From NCBI GenBank assembly GCA_002336735.1, contig DDER01000009.1:1-13236 (forward strand): a stretch of DNA of 13,236 nucleotides, written 5' to 3'. This stretch comes from Candidatus Saccharibacteria bacterium UBA1949. GTDB lineage: Bacteria; Patescibacteriota; Saccharimonadia; Saccharimonadales; Saccharimonadaceae. Under the pieces are notes generated by a model. The model searched no databases. It was given only the letters and a program-made list of their open reading frames with translations, and had not been told where the DNA came from. Both the position numbers and the translations under genes were made by a program. This document shows, one piece after another, positions 6,015 through 12,405 of the stretch (positions are counted from its first letter, which is position 1; each line of letters opens with the position of its first letter).

Positions 6015-8765
6015 TTACTTAATAGGCTTGTTGTAGTCGTCGTAATTATCACTAGGCAGGTCGTCCCAGTTGCCTGCTTTGATCTTGTCGCGGACAACAG
6101 GTTTTAGCCGGTTAAAGAGTAGGTCTTCGTTCTTCCTGAGTGATTCCACCATATCATCGTATTTGGCGCGATTGGTCTTGTAGAGGACATTGAGGGCGCG
6201 GTATTGTGAGGCGACATTGAGTGTCGTCATGTTCTCAGCGCTGATATTGCCCCAGGTGCCGCTAGACTTGGTTACTTCATCAAATGATTGCAGCTGGCCA
6301 GTCGATGGGTTGCGGTTGTTGTTTGCCCAGAACTCGAGGTCTTTTCCGGCGCCAGTAAATGATGAATTACCACTCATGAAATCTTTGAAGTCCTGGAGAT
6401 CGGCTGATGTCTGAATATTAGCACGGCCGATAATATTGTCTTCGTAGTAGGTAATCGTCTGTTTGAGGGCATCAACTCCCGGGCCACCCTGCCGAGCAAG
6501 CATATTAGAGTAAGCGACGCGCTCGCCAAGCGACAAGTCTTTTTTGGCAAGTTGGTTAAATATCCACTTGCGATCAGTCTTGAGTAACTGGTCGGTGGTG
6601 TCTTCGATATTCTGAATATCTTCAACAAGCAGCTTAGACGATGTCTTGCGGGCACCCGCCATGACCGATATCATGCCGCCATCATCAGCTAGCACGCCGG
6701 CTGCATAGCGACGCAAGGCCTCGCCCTCGGTAGTCTCGGCCTTGAGAGCGGCTGCGCGACCCATGAGCTGTTTACGATTGGCCATGTCTTTGCGGCTGGC
6801 ATCTTGAGCTAGATCGTTTGCCGCCGCTTGCAGGCGTGATTCGATCGCATCTGGAGATAGCGCACCGGTGGTCGCCGAGCCAGGCAGTCGGGCGGCCCCT
6901 GATCGGTACTCGCCATACATCGCTTCGATCCGCTCGCTAGCAGCTTTGGCTTCGTCCTCACTGGCTCGGGCAGCCATATCTGTCCGCAGTCGAGTAGCAT
7001 TTGTGAGTTTGGAACGTTCGAAGTCGCGACTCAGCTGTGAGTCGAATGATTTTATGTCACTCTCCAGGTCGCGAGTCTTGAACTCGCGGTCGATGTAGTA
7101 TGGCACGGTGACTTTGCGCTCGGCGTGATCGCGGTCGACTCGCGCTTGGATAGCGCGCTTGTCCTCTTCGACGTCTTTGTTGAGGGCGGCGATAGCGCGG
7201 CCAGCGCTTGTCCCGTCAAACGCTGTCTGCGACTTGCTCTCATAGGCGCTCGTCAATCCCTGGCGCTCGCGGCGTTTGCGGTCGTATTTGCGCGAACGTC
7301 GGTTGAAGGCGGCAAAGACTTTGTTTTCATCGTAGCCGCTACGGACTTTTGCATTTTGGAGGTCAGCCCGCTCTTTGGCCCAGTTGCGCGTGCGATCGAG
7401 GATACCTTTTTGGGGATTATTGACAATACCAGCAATACGTCCAAGCAACGAACCACTGAATTTGATCAGGAGAGGTGTGATAACAACCGGTGCCACTTGC
7501 ACCGCCATACCGAGGATGATCATAACGATCGTGGTAGAGTTTTGGATAATTGCCATACCGGCTACCTGCGAACCGCCGAATATGATTGAAAATATTGGAA
7601 AAAGCAAGAGCATTTTTATAAATGTCTCACGCCATCGATCAAAATACTTCTCTGTATTTGGCAAAAGATAGGCCACAAACGCGAGTGGTGAGATGATGAC
7701 CAGGATCGTGATGAGAGCTTGGCGGGCTGCCATGATGATAAGTGCGACGAGTACTGCCAGGATCACAGCGACAAGTATTGGTACCAGCATATAAATCGAT
7801 GCTCCAATGGCAGATTCAGGACCGGCGACACTGGTGTGAAAAAACACAGCGAGTCCCCCCATGGCTGCTCCGCCGGTCAGGATGGCGGTTGTGAGGTTTT
7901 TCCACGAGATGAGTTGCCAGTTGTTACTCTCTGGGCCGACTAGGCTTTTGCGAATTCCCACGAACATGTCATGTATTGAATATCCCAAGATATTGGATAC
8001 ATCGATCGCTAATGCGCAGATCCAGTATGAAAGGTTGACGAGGAGTGCTGCCACGACTAGCCGTGGCAGCATGCGCTTAATACCATAGTTGCTCAGCCCG
8101 ACCGAAGTGATCTGAGAGTAAATGATGATCATAAATGCGATCACAAAACAGAGGTTAGCGATGTTACGCATGATGGCCCAGCCGCGGTATAGCGCACTTT
8201 CGGTAGTTGTCTGAGCTGGTCGGACAACGAGAAAGTTCGATAGCTGCTCAAACAGCCAGTCCATCGCGCCAGCTAAAAAGTTTGAGACTGGACAAACAAT
8301 CCAGCCTACACCAAACGTAAACGTACCGTCACATGAGGTGGTTTTCCTGGTGCTGTTACTAGCGATACCGGCTGGATTTGTCGTAGGAGAAATCGCAATT
8401 GTTTGCGCTGCGCCACCACCAGTATAGACACCGGGTGAAGTACTCTGGTAGCTGACGAGGGTCGCAGATGAAGCAGTCTTGGCGGCATCTGCGCTGGGGA
8501 AAAAGATAAATTCGGCTACTTGACCACTCGTGGCGGTATAACCGACAGTGCCCGCAGGTTGTCCGGCGGGAAGCACAGAAGCTTTTTGGTAGGTTTTGCC
8601 ATTGTAGCTAATAGATTCGCCCTGCCAGACAGCATCAACGGCATATACAGGGGTGGAGACAATAGCGATTGTAGCAAAAAGTGCCACAATCAAGCTTGTG
8701 ACGCACAACGATACAGGCCGCAGCGATAGTCTACCGCGCGGAAACAGTCTGAACTTTTCCCACAT
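6015..8765 (-). CDS. VirB6/TrbL-like polytopic T4SS protein B
   Basis: 916 residues. A signal sequence with a basic start (residues 1-16) and hydrophobic core (about 18-40) ends near PVYAVDA. A ~105-residue Gly/Ser/Thr/Ala-rich exported region follows, then TSCDGTFTFGVGWIVCPV (143-160). The membrane core at about 195-445 contains YSQITSVGLSNYGIKRMLPR and a NLSYWICALAIDVSNILG stretch, matching protein A segment by segment. From ~455 onward the protein is highly charged and mostly helical, with many Arg/Lys/Glu/Asp/Ala (for example RRSRKYDRKRRERQG). The tail of about 460 residues is probably cytoplasmic and partly coiled coil. VirB6-type channel function is a family inference; the tail has no recognised domain. 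ATG 8765 directly follows the -10 box of the promoter at 8775-8803, with no SD, so a leaderless mRNA is likely. Confidence 0.87.
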   Translation of the reverse strand: MWEKFRLFPRGRLSLRPVSLCVTSLIVALFATIAIVSTPVYAVDAVWQGESISYNGKTYQKASVLPAGQPAGTVGYTATSGQVAEFIFFPSADAAKTASSATLVSYQSTSPGVYTGGGAAQTIAISPTTNPAGIASNSTRKTTSCDGTFTFGVGWIVCPVSNFLAGAMDWLFEQLSNFLVVRPAQTTTESALYRGWAIMRNIANLCFVIAFMIIIYSQITSVGLSNYGIKRMLPRLVVAALLVNLSYWICALAIDVSNILGYSIHDMFVGIRKSLVGPESNNWQLISWKNLTTAILTGGAAMGGLAVFFHTSVAGPESAIGASIYMLVPILVAVILAVLVALIIMAARQALITILVIISPLAFVAYLLPNTEKYFDRWRETFIKMLLLFPIFSIIFGGSQVAGMAIIQNSTTIVMIILGMAVQVAPVVITPLLIKFSGSLLGRIAGIVNNPQKGILDRTRNWAKERADLQNAKVRSGYDENKVFAAFNRRSRKYDRKRRERQGLTSAYESKSQTAFDGTSAGRAIAALNKDVEEDKRAIQARVDRDHAERKVTVPYYIDREFKTRDLESDIKSFDSQLSRDFERSKLTNATRLRTDMAARASEDEAKAASERIEAMYGEYRSGAARLPGSATTGALSPDAIESRLQAAANDLAQDASRKDMANRKQLMGRAAALKAETTEGEALRRYAAGVLADDGGMISVMAGARKTSSKLLVEDIQNIEDTTDQLLKTDRKWIFNQLAKKDLSLGERVAYSNMLARQGGPGVDALKQTITYYEDNIIGRANIQTSADLQDFKDFMSGNSSFTGAGKDLEFWANNNRNPSTGQLQSFDEVTKSSGTWGNISAENMTTLNVASQYRALNVLYKTNRAKYDDMVESLRKNEDLLFNRLKPVVRDKIKAGNWDDLPSDNYDDYNKPIK

Positions 8766-8774
8766 ATCAGCATA

Positions 8775-8803
8775 ATTGTAACATTTTTAGAGGTGAGAGT
8801 CAA
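8775..8803 (-). promoter_or_regulatory. Promoter of virB6-like B, giving a near-leaderless transcript
   Basis: On the minus strand TTGACT (8798-8803), a 17-bp spacer and TACAAT (8775-8780) preceded by TGT (extended -10). The start codon ATG (8763-8765) lies 9 bases past the -10, so the transcript should begin at or within a few bases of the start codon. Confidence 0.75.
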
Positions 8804-8819
8804 CCTTTTGCCCCCAAAA

Positions 8820-8865
8820 AACTACTTGCAGTTTGACGCGAAAATAGTGTATGGTAAAAGTAGTT
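8820..8865. repeat. 8-bp inverted repeat flanking the pilin-operon promoter
   Basis: AACTACTT (8820-8827) is the exact reverse complement of AAGTAGTT (8858-8865). The arms are 30 bases apart; they enclose the candidate -35 and the right arm overlaps the candidate -10. This geometry fits an operator or a hairpin ahead of the first pilin gene. Function is inferred. Confidence 0.45.
8833..8860 (+). promoter_or_regulatory. Candidate promoter of the pilin operon
   Basis: TTGACG (8833-8838), 16-bp spacer, TAAAAG (8855-8860) preceded by TGG, which fits an extended -10. The -10 hexamer is weak. The predicted transcript start is at about 8867, so translation from ATG 8866 would be leaderless, while ATG 8851 would lie upstream of the transcript. 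It is divergent from the virB6-like B promoter 30 bases away. Confidence 0.45.
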
Positions 8866-9543
8866 ATGATAACTAATATTAGACAGATAGTTCCCCGCAT
8901 ATATTTGTGGCGCATCGTCGTACTAGCTATGGCGGGACTAGGAATCATCTGTGGCAATGGGGTGCACACGGCCTACGCTGAGCCCGTCGCCGCCAAGACG
9001 TACACTTGCCGCAACGAAAAAACAGTAGCACTCTACACTAATTCTTCGCTGGCAGACATCAATGCGGCGTGCCAGAAAATCGGCTCAAGCTATGCGATCG
9101 AATACACCTGCGATGACGGCAAGACCATGGTCTACACGCTCGATACATCAGCAAATAATGTCAACAAACTGTGTGCGGCTGAAGGCACGACATTTAAAAA
9201 AGCGACAGAAGTTGGCCAGCAAAACCAGAGCGGCTCAGCCGCGACGGAATGTGCGATCCTCCCCGCTGAGTGGTGTGACAGTAGTGGCGGCGATGACAAT
9301 GGCGAAGGCAGCGGTATATGGAAGCTCCTTGAGTTTGCGCTGACGATCTTGACGGCAGGAGTCGGTGTGGCGGCGGTCGGTGGATTTGTCTGGGCGGCAT
9401 TTCTCTATACGACAGCCAAGGATAGTGCCGAGCAAACAAAACGAGCCAAAGACATGATATTACAGATTGTGATTGGTGTTTTGCTGTACGGACTGATGTT
9501 TGTCCTGGTTAATTACTTGATTCCAGGAGGGGTGCTCAACTAA
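8866..9543 (+). CDS. VirB2/TrbC-like pilin 1, with a duplicated Cys-containing head
   Basis: 225 residues from ATG 8866. An in-frame ATG at 8851 would add five residues, but it lies within or before the candidate -10. The signal sequence ends near TAYA (residue 38). The exported head holds two tandem ~33-residue units (46-79 and 80-112). Each starts with YTC and has a second Cys exactly 21 residues later (C48/C69 and C82/C103). A third pair, C129 and C137, sits in CAILPAEWC. An acidic/Gly linker (139-150) leads to two membrane helices (about 152-182 and 197-219) separated by a basic loop with AEQTKRAKD. The two-helix end is the TrbC/VirB2 pilin fold. At 225 residues it is far larger than usual pilins (~100-140), so it may be a tip or adhesive subunit (inference). 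Its stop overlaps the next start by one base (TAATG). Confidence 0.82.
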   Translation: MITNIRQIVPRIYLWRIVVLAMAGLGIICGNGVHTAYAEPVAAKTYTCRNEKTVALYTNSSLADINAACQKIGSSYAIEYTCDDGKTMVYTLDTSANNVNKLCAAEGTTFKKATEVGQQNQSGSAATECAILPAEWCDSSGGDDNGEGSGIWKLLEFALTILTAGVGVAAVGGFVWAAFLYTTAKDSAEQTKRAKDMILQIVIGVLLYGLMFVLVNYLIPGGVLN

Positions 9544-9974
9544 TGAAACGCTACATAGTTTTGCTCGCCTCTCTCTGCGCGCTGTGCTTGACCGTTGTCA
9601 GTCCTGCGCCAGTCGTCCATGCAGCTGAGACTGCCCAAAATTGCGGCGATACGCGCCTGCTGACCTTTCCAGCATGGTATCGCAACTTGCCAGTAGATGA
9701 AGAGTGCAATATCCTCAAACCTGAGACAGCACGCAATGGCGTCAGGACATATATTCTGACGATCGCTATAAACCTCATTGAGATTCTCTTGCAAGTGGTT
9801 GCCTATGCTGCCGCGGGATATATCATCTACGGCGGCTATCGCTATATTACAAGCGCAGGATCACCCGACGGCATGGTGGTTGCGCGCAAATCGATTATCA
9901 ATGCAACGATTGGCTTCGTGCTGTCGATACTATCGATCGCACTCGTCAACCTCATCATGGGAGCGATCAAATAA
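9543..9974 (+). CDS. VirB2/TrbC-like pilin 2
   Basis: 143 residues. Signal peptide with cleavage near VVHAAE (about residue 27). The short head has a C34/C55 pair (20 residues between), which could form one disulfide loop. Two membrane helices follow (about 70-99 and 117-141). The loop between them reads GGYRYITSAGSPDG, close to the GG-Y-TTSNGD pattern of pilins 4-6. AGGAGG (9525-9530) lies 12 bases upstream, inside pilin 1. The start overlaps the previous stop as TAATG and the stop overlaps the next start the same way, so pilins 1-3 are translationally coupled. It is the most divergent of the six in the loop, lacking the TKRAKD-type basic segment (MVVARKS instead). Family call is by fold and context. 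Confidence 0.82.
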   Translation: MKRYIVLLASLCALCLTVVSPAPVVHAAETAQNCGDTRLLTFPAWYRNLPVDEECNILKPETARNGVRTYILTIAINLIEILLQVVAYAAAGYIIYGGYRYITSAGSPDGMVVARKSIINATIGFVLSILSIALVNLIMGAIK

Positions 9975-10258
9975 TGAACATATTAACTACTATTGCCAAG
10001 CTTAGTGCGGAATCGATCGATTATGATGGCCCCAAGACAGCTGACGCAACATTTGCTGGTGTCCTCAACCTCGTGTATGGTGTCGCAGCAATCACCGCGG
10101 TGATTGTCATTATCATCGCGGGGTATTTCTACGTAACATCGAGTGGAGATACCACCAAGACTAAGCGCGCCAAGGATGCAATACTTGGCGCTGTCATCGG
10201 TCTAGTAGTGATTGTGATGGCATTTGCTATAACAGAATTTGTAAGAGGGAGGTTCTAG
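9974..10258 (+). CDS. VirB2/TrbC-like pilin 3, without an obvious cleavable signal peptide
   Basis: 94 residues, the shortest of the set. It starts at ATG in a TAATG overlap with pilin 2. Residues 1-27 are not hydrophobic enough for a standard signal peptide, and the first strong membrane segment begins near residue 28 (to ~53). A loop with YVTSSGDTTKTKRAKD (53-68) and a second helix (69-90) follow, ending in a basic RGRF tail. Helix-loop-helix and the SGD/KRAKD loop place it in the same pilin family. It contains no cysteine. It may be inserted without processing, or use internal signal-anchor insertion (inference). Confidence 0.8.
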   Translation: MNILTTIAKLSAESIDYDGPKTADATFAGVLNLVYGVAAITAVIVIIIAGYFYVTSSGDTTKTKRAKDAILGAVIGLVVIVMAFAITEFVRGRF

Positions 10259-10262
10259 ATAA

Positions 10263-10682
10263 ATGAATCGTATCATACGAAACACACTGGCTATATGTGG
10301 CTTGACTACCCTGCTGATCGTCGCTACGCCAGCGCCGATCTATGCGATCGATGCACTCGAGACGGCATGTAGTGATACCAACAATGATAGCGAAGTGTGC
10401 AAAGCCAAGACTGACAGCGCTACCGAGATGATAAGGATTATCATCAACACATTGCTGTTTGTGCTAGCCATTATCGCAGTTATCATGATTATCACTGGAG
10501 GTCTTCGCTATACGACGTCCAACGGAGATCCATCTAAAACCAAGGCTGCCAAGGATACCGTGCTGTATGCGGTCATCGGTTTAATCGTGGCGGTGATGGC
10601 ATTTCCGATTGTTAATTTCGTGATCGATCGATTTGGTACAACAACCACATCTACGACCGAGTCAACAACTAAAAAACCATAA
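10263..10682 (+). CDS. VirB2/TrbC-like pilin 4, with Thr-rich tail
   Basis: 139 residues. SD GGGAGG (10247-10252) lies 10 bases before ATG 10263, inside the end of pilin 3. A signal peptide ends near PIYA (residue 28). The short head carries a C36/C46 pair (CX9C). Helix 1 spans about 57-80, followed by GGLRYTTSNGDPSKTKAAKD and helix 2 (about 99-122). A Thr/Ser-rich C-terminus (125-136) follows; none of the other pilins has this. Nucleotide stretches of 17 identical bases are shared with pilin 5, showing a recent common origin. Likely an exported T4SS pilin subunit. Confidence 0.85.
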   Translation: MNRIIRNTLAICGLTTLLIVATPAPIYAIDALETACSDTNNDSEVCKAKTDSATEMIRIIINTLLFVLAIIAVIMIITGGLRYTTSNGDPSKTKAAKDTVLYAVIGLIVAVMAFPIVNFVIDRFGTTTTSTTESTTKKP

Positions 10683-10702
10683 CGAAATAAGGAGAGTTTA
10701 TC

Positions 10703-11113
10703 ATGAATATTACAATCATCACACGCAAATTTATGACGTTACTTGCGCTAGCCGGTATCATATCGTTCGTCTCGGCGGGCGTTGTCGTCGTGAGTGGCAG
10801 TGCTTCTGCAATCGCAGCGCCATCAGATGCCATGCAGGAGGGTGTGGATAGCATCGGTGGCAAAGAAGCTTCCGAGTCTGGTAATCTTGGCGATTTCATA
10901 AGTGGTATTGTCAATGTACTGCTGTATATTCTTGGTGCAATCGCAGTTATCATGATCGTGATTGGCGGCATCAAATATACGACGTCCAACGGTGATGCCT
11001 CTTCGGTGAAGAGCGCCAAGGATACTATCTTGTATGCAGTCATCGGTCTTATCGTAGCTATTCTTGCTTATGCGATTGTTAAGTTCATAATAACCTCTTT
11101 TAGCGGTAAGTAA
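10703..11113 (+). CDS. VirB2/TrbC-like pilin 5
   Basis: 136 residues. An ideal SD, AAGGAG (10689-10694), lies 8 bases before ATG 10703. The signal peptide has a long n/h region and probably ends near ASAIAA (residues 34-39). The head is short, acidic and cysteine-free. Helix 1 (about 65-88), the loop GGIKYTTSNGDASSVKSAKD and helix 2 (about 109-131) follow. The core from helix 1 onward is nearly the same as pilin 6 (GAIAVIM, IGGIKYTTSNGD, VAILAYAIV). Being free of Cys and closest to a minimal pilin, with the best SD, it is a candidate major subunit (inference). Confidence 0.86.
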   Translation: MNITIITRKFMTLLALAGIISFVSAGVVVVSGSASAIAAPSDAMQEGVDSIGGKEASESGNLGDFISGIVNVLLYILGAIAVIMIVIGGIKYTTSNGDASSVKSAKDTILYAVIGLIVAILAYAIVKFIITSFSGK

Positions 11114-11126
11114 TCAAAAAAACGTG

Positions 11127-11132
11127 TATAAT
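11127..11132 (+). promoter_or_regulatory. Possible -10 box ahead of pilin 6
   Basis: A perfect TATAAT in the 63-base gap between pilins 5 and 6, giving a ~38-base leader with the pilin 6 SD. No recognisable -35 lies 15-19 bases upstream, so an internal promoter is possible but weakly supported. Confidence 0.3.
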
Positions 11133-11176
11133 AATACCGTAACCTTTAAAAACTCTCTTACTGAAAGGAAAATAGT

Positions 11177-11611
11177 ATGAAACAGATTATCACAAAAAGC
11201 CTTCGTCGCCTTCTGGTGGTGCCGATGGCGGTACTAATAGTAGGTTTTGCCGGAGCCCCTGCTGTTGGTGCAGTTGTATTTGACAAAGGATTGGCCGAGG
11301 GTGCCCAGTCGGCTCAGGGCAAAGATCAACAAGGCACAGCTGCATGTCTTTTTGGCTCTGGTAACGGCTGTGATGCAGACAACAATATGTTCAAGACAGT
11401 GACCAACGTGTTACTCTTTATCATCGGTGCAATCGCCGTTATTATGCTAGTCATCGGGGGTATCAAGTACACCACCTCTAATGGCGATCAAGCAGCTGTT
11501 CAGAGTGCCAAAAACACAATTCTTTATGCAGTTGTGGGCATCATCGTTGCGATTCTGGCATATGCTATCGTCACCTTCGTGGTATCGAGCTTTTCGGGTA
11601 GCGCTGGATAG
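11177..11611 (+). CDS. VirB2/TrbC-like pilin 6
   Basis: 144 residues. SD AAAGGA (11164-11169) lies 7 bases before ATG 11177. The signal peptide ends near AVGA (residue 32). A Gly/Ala/Gln-rich head contains a C57/C65 pair (CX7C). Helix 1 spans about 71-94, followed by GGIKYTTSNGDQAAVQSAKN and helix 2 (about 112-136), and a short Ser/Gly tail. Closely paralogous to pilin 5, with a different head. It is last in the pilin run and followed by stem-loops at 11639-11663 and 11730-11753. Confidence 0.86.
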   Translation: MKQIITKSLRRLLVVPMAVLIVGFAGAPAVGAVVFDKGLAEGAQSAQGKDQQGTAACLFGSGNGCDADNNMFKTVTNVLLFIIGAIAVIMLVIGGIKYTTSNGDQAAVQSAKNTILYAVVGIIVAILAYAIVTFVVSSFSGSAG

Positions 11612-11638
11612 CCCCCTCCCCTTTTCTACCGGCACATA

Positions 11639-11663
11639 ACATCGCCTCGCAAAGAGGCGATGT
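11639..11663 (+). terminator. Stem-loop after the pilin operon
   Basis: A 10-bp perfect stem, ACATCGCCTC (11639-11648) with GAGGCGATGT (11654-11663), closes a GCAAA loop 27 bases after the pilin 6 stop. Downstream T's are interrupted (GTTATTAGGTTTT), so termination is likely but not textbook. Confidence 0.6.
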
Positions 11664-11729
11664 GTTATTAGGTTTTGCGATACCGACACGACATATAGTA
11701 CCCCTATCACTCTCATTTTTTGTACTCTC

Positions 11730-11753
11730 AAAACCTGATGATCGTCAGTTTTT
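11730..11753. terminator. Second, possibly bidirectional terminator
   Basis: AAAA, one mismatch, CTGA, loop, TCAG, one base, TTTT. The plus strand shows TTTTT after the stem. The minus strand has TTTT after CAGG, so it could also end hsp20 transcripts. The stem is short (CTGA/TCAG plus A/T pairs). Confidence 0.4.
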
Positions 11754-11791
11754 AGGTATACAAAATAGGGTTTGAGCTCTAAAATAGCTAG

Positions 11792-11841
11792 CCGCGAGGT
11801 GATCTCGTCCACATCAAGACTACCTCGCGGGGAGGTAGTCT
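11792..11841. repeat. Two overlapping, mutually exclusive hairpins downstream of hsp20
   Basis: Hairpin 1 pairs CCGCGAGGT (11792-11800) with ACCTCGCGG (11822-11830). Hairpin 2 pairs AGACTACCTC (11817-11826) with GAGGTAGTCT (11832-11841) around a 5-base loop. The middle segment 11822-11826 belongs to both, so only one can form at a time. On the minus strand they start 22 bases after the hsp20 stop and lack a good T-tract. Terminator or 3' protective structure is the simplest reading. Confidence 0.55.
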
Positions 11842-11863
11842 ATGAGTCCAATACAACTGGCAG

Positions 11864-12334
11864 CTATTGGATGGTGATTTTCTTGGCTTGTTCTTGCTTG
11901 ACCTTGGTAAAGCTAATAGTCAGTAGGCCGTCTTTGAGAACCGCAGAAACCTCGTCTTCTTTGACCGGGACGGGCAATGCTAGTGTTCGGCTAAACTCAC
12001 CCCAGTAGCATTCTTGAATATGCCATTGTGTGGCGTCTGAGTCATCGCCGCTTGATAGGGTACCGCTGATAGTCAAGATGCCATCAGAGATGCTGACATC
12101 GAGGTCCTCTTTGTTAACTCCAGAGGTACGTGCTTTGACAATAAGTTTTTCCTGGGTCTCGTAGACATCAACGGCGAGCTGTCCGGGGAAATCTTCCTCT
12201 GACTCCTCCCAGGTATCGTCGGTTGGCTGCTGGGTGGGTAGTGCGGCGGGTTCGGGACTGGATAAATCGTCATTCAAAAACGCAGCTGCCAACTCGTCTT
12301 CGATCAATAAATCATCATTTTGTTTGCGGGCCAT
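11864..12334 (-). CDS. Small heat-shock protein, Hsp20/alpha-crystallin family
   Basis: 156 residues. Hsp20 proteins are ATP-independent holdase chaperones forming cytoplasmic oligomers that bind unfolding proteins. The start is ATG 12334, because GGAGG (12340-12344) sits 5 bases before it; a GTG four codons upstream overlaps the SD and is rejected. The N-terminal arm (1-48) is acidic and Pro-rich. The alpha-crystallin domain spans about 50-145, ending with the family's A-x-x-x-G-x-L signature (AVLKDGLLTISF, 131-142). The C-terminus KKITIQ contains the I-x-I motif used for oligomer assembly. A cysteine at 109 is unusual but not disabling. The gene is divergent from comF with a good promoter. 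I looked for a CIRCE-type inverted repeat in the leader and saw none. Confidence 0.93.
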   Translation of the reverse strand: MARKQNDDLLIEDELAAAFLNDDLSSPEPAALPTQQPTDDTWEESEEDFPGQLAVDVYETQEKLIVKARTSGVNKEDLDVSISDGILTISGTLSSGDDSDATQWHIQECYWGEFSRTLALPVPVKEDEVSAVLKDGLLTISFTKVKQEQAKKITIQ

Positions 12335-12375
12335 GATATCCTCCACTTTCTCACGGGCTTATGGTGTATGATGAA

Positions 12376-12404
12376 ATTATACCGAATACTTAGAGTATAA
12401 TCAA
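12376..12404 (-). promoter_or_regulatory. Promoter of hsp20
   Basis: On the minus strand TTGATT (12399-12404), 17-bp spacer and TATAAT (12376-12381). The leader of ~35 bases contains the hsp20 SD. Its -35 overlaps the comF -10 (12396-12401) on the other strand. Confidence 0.75.
12396..12401 (+). promoter_or_regulatory. -10 box of comF, implying a leaderless mRNA
   Basis: TATAAT ends 4 bases before ATG 12406, so transcription would start on or just inside the start codon. The candidate -35 (GAAATT region, 17 bp upstream) is poor. The 7-bp inverted repeat ATTATAC (12376-12382) / GTATAAT (12395-12401) makes the divergent promoter nearly symmetric. Confidence 0.55.
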
Positions 12405-12405
12405 T

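Noticed and set aside
7125..7589. 154-residue plus-strand reading frame
   Set aside because: Antisense to the coiled tail and core of virB6-like B; no SD and no recognisable domain.
11772..12008. 78-residue plus-strand reading frame across the hairpin pair
   Set aside because: Starts with TTG, has no SD, spans the stem-loops and runs antisense into hsp20.
12335..12375. CIRCE/HrcA-type operator in the hsp20 leader
   Set aside because: No inverted repeat of the expected form is present.
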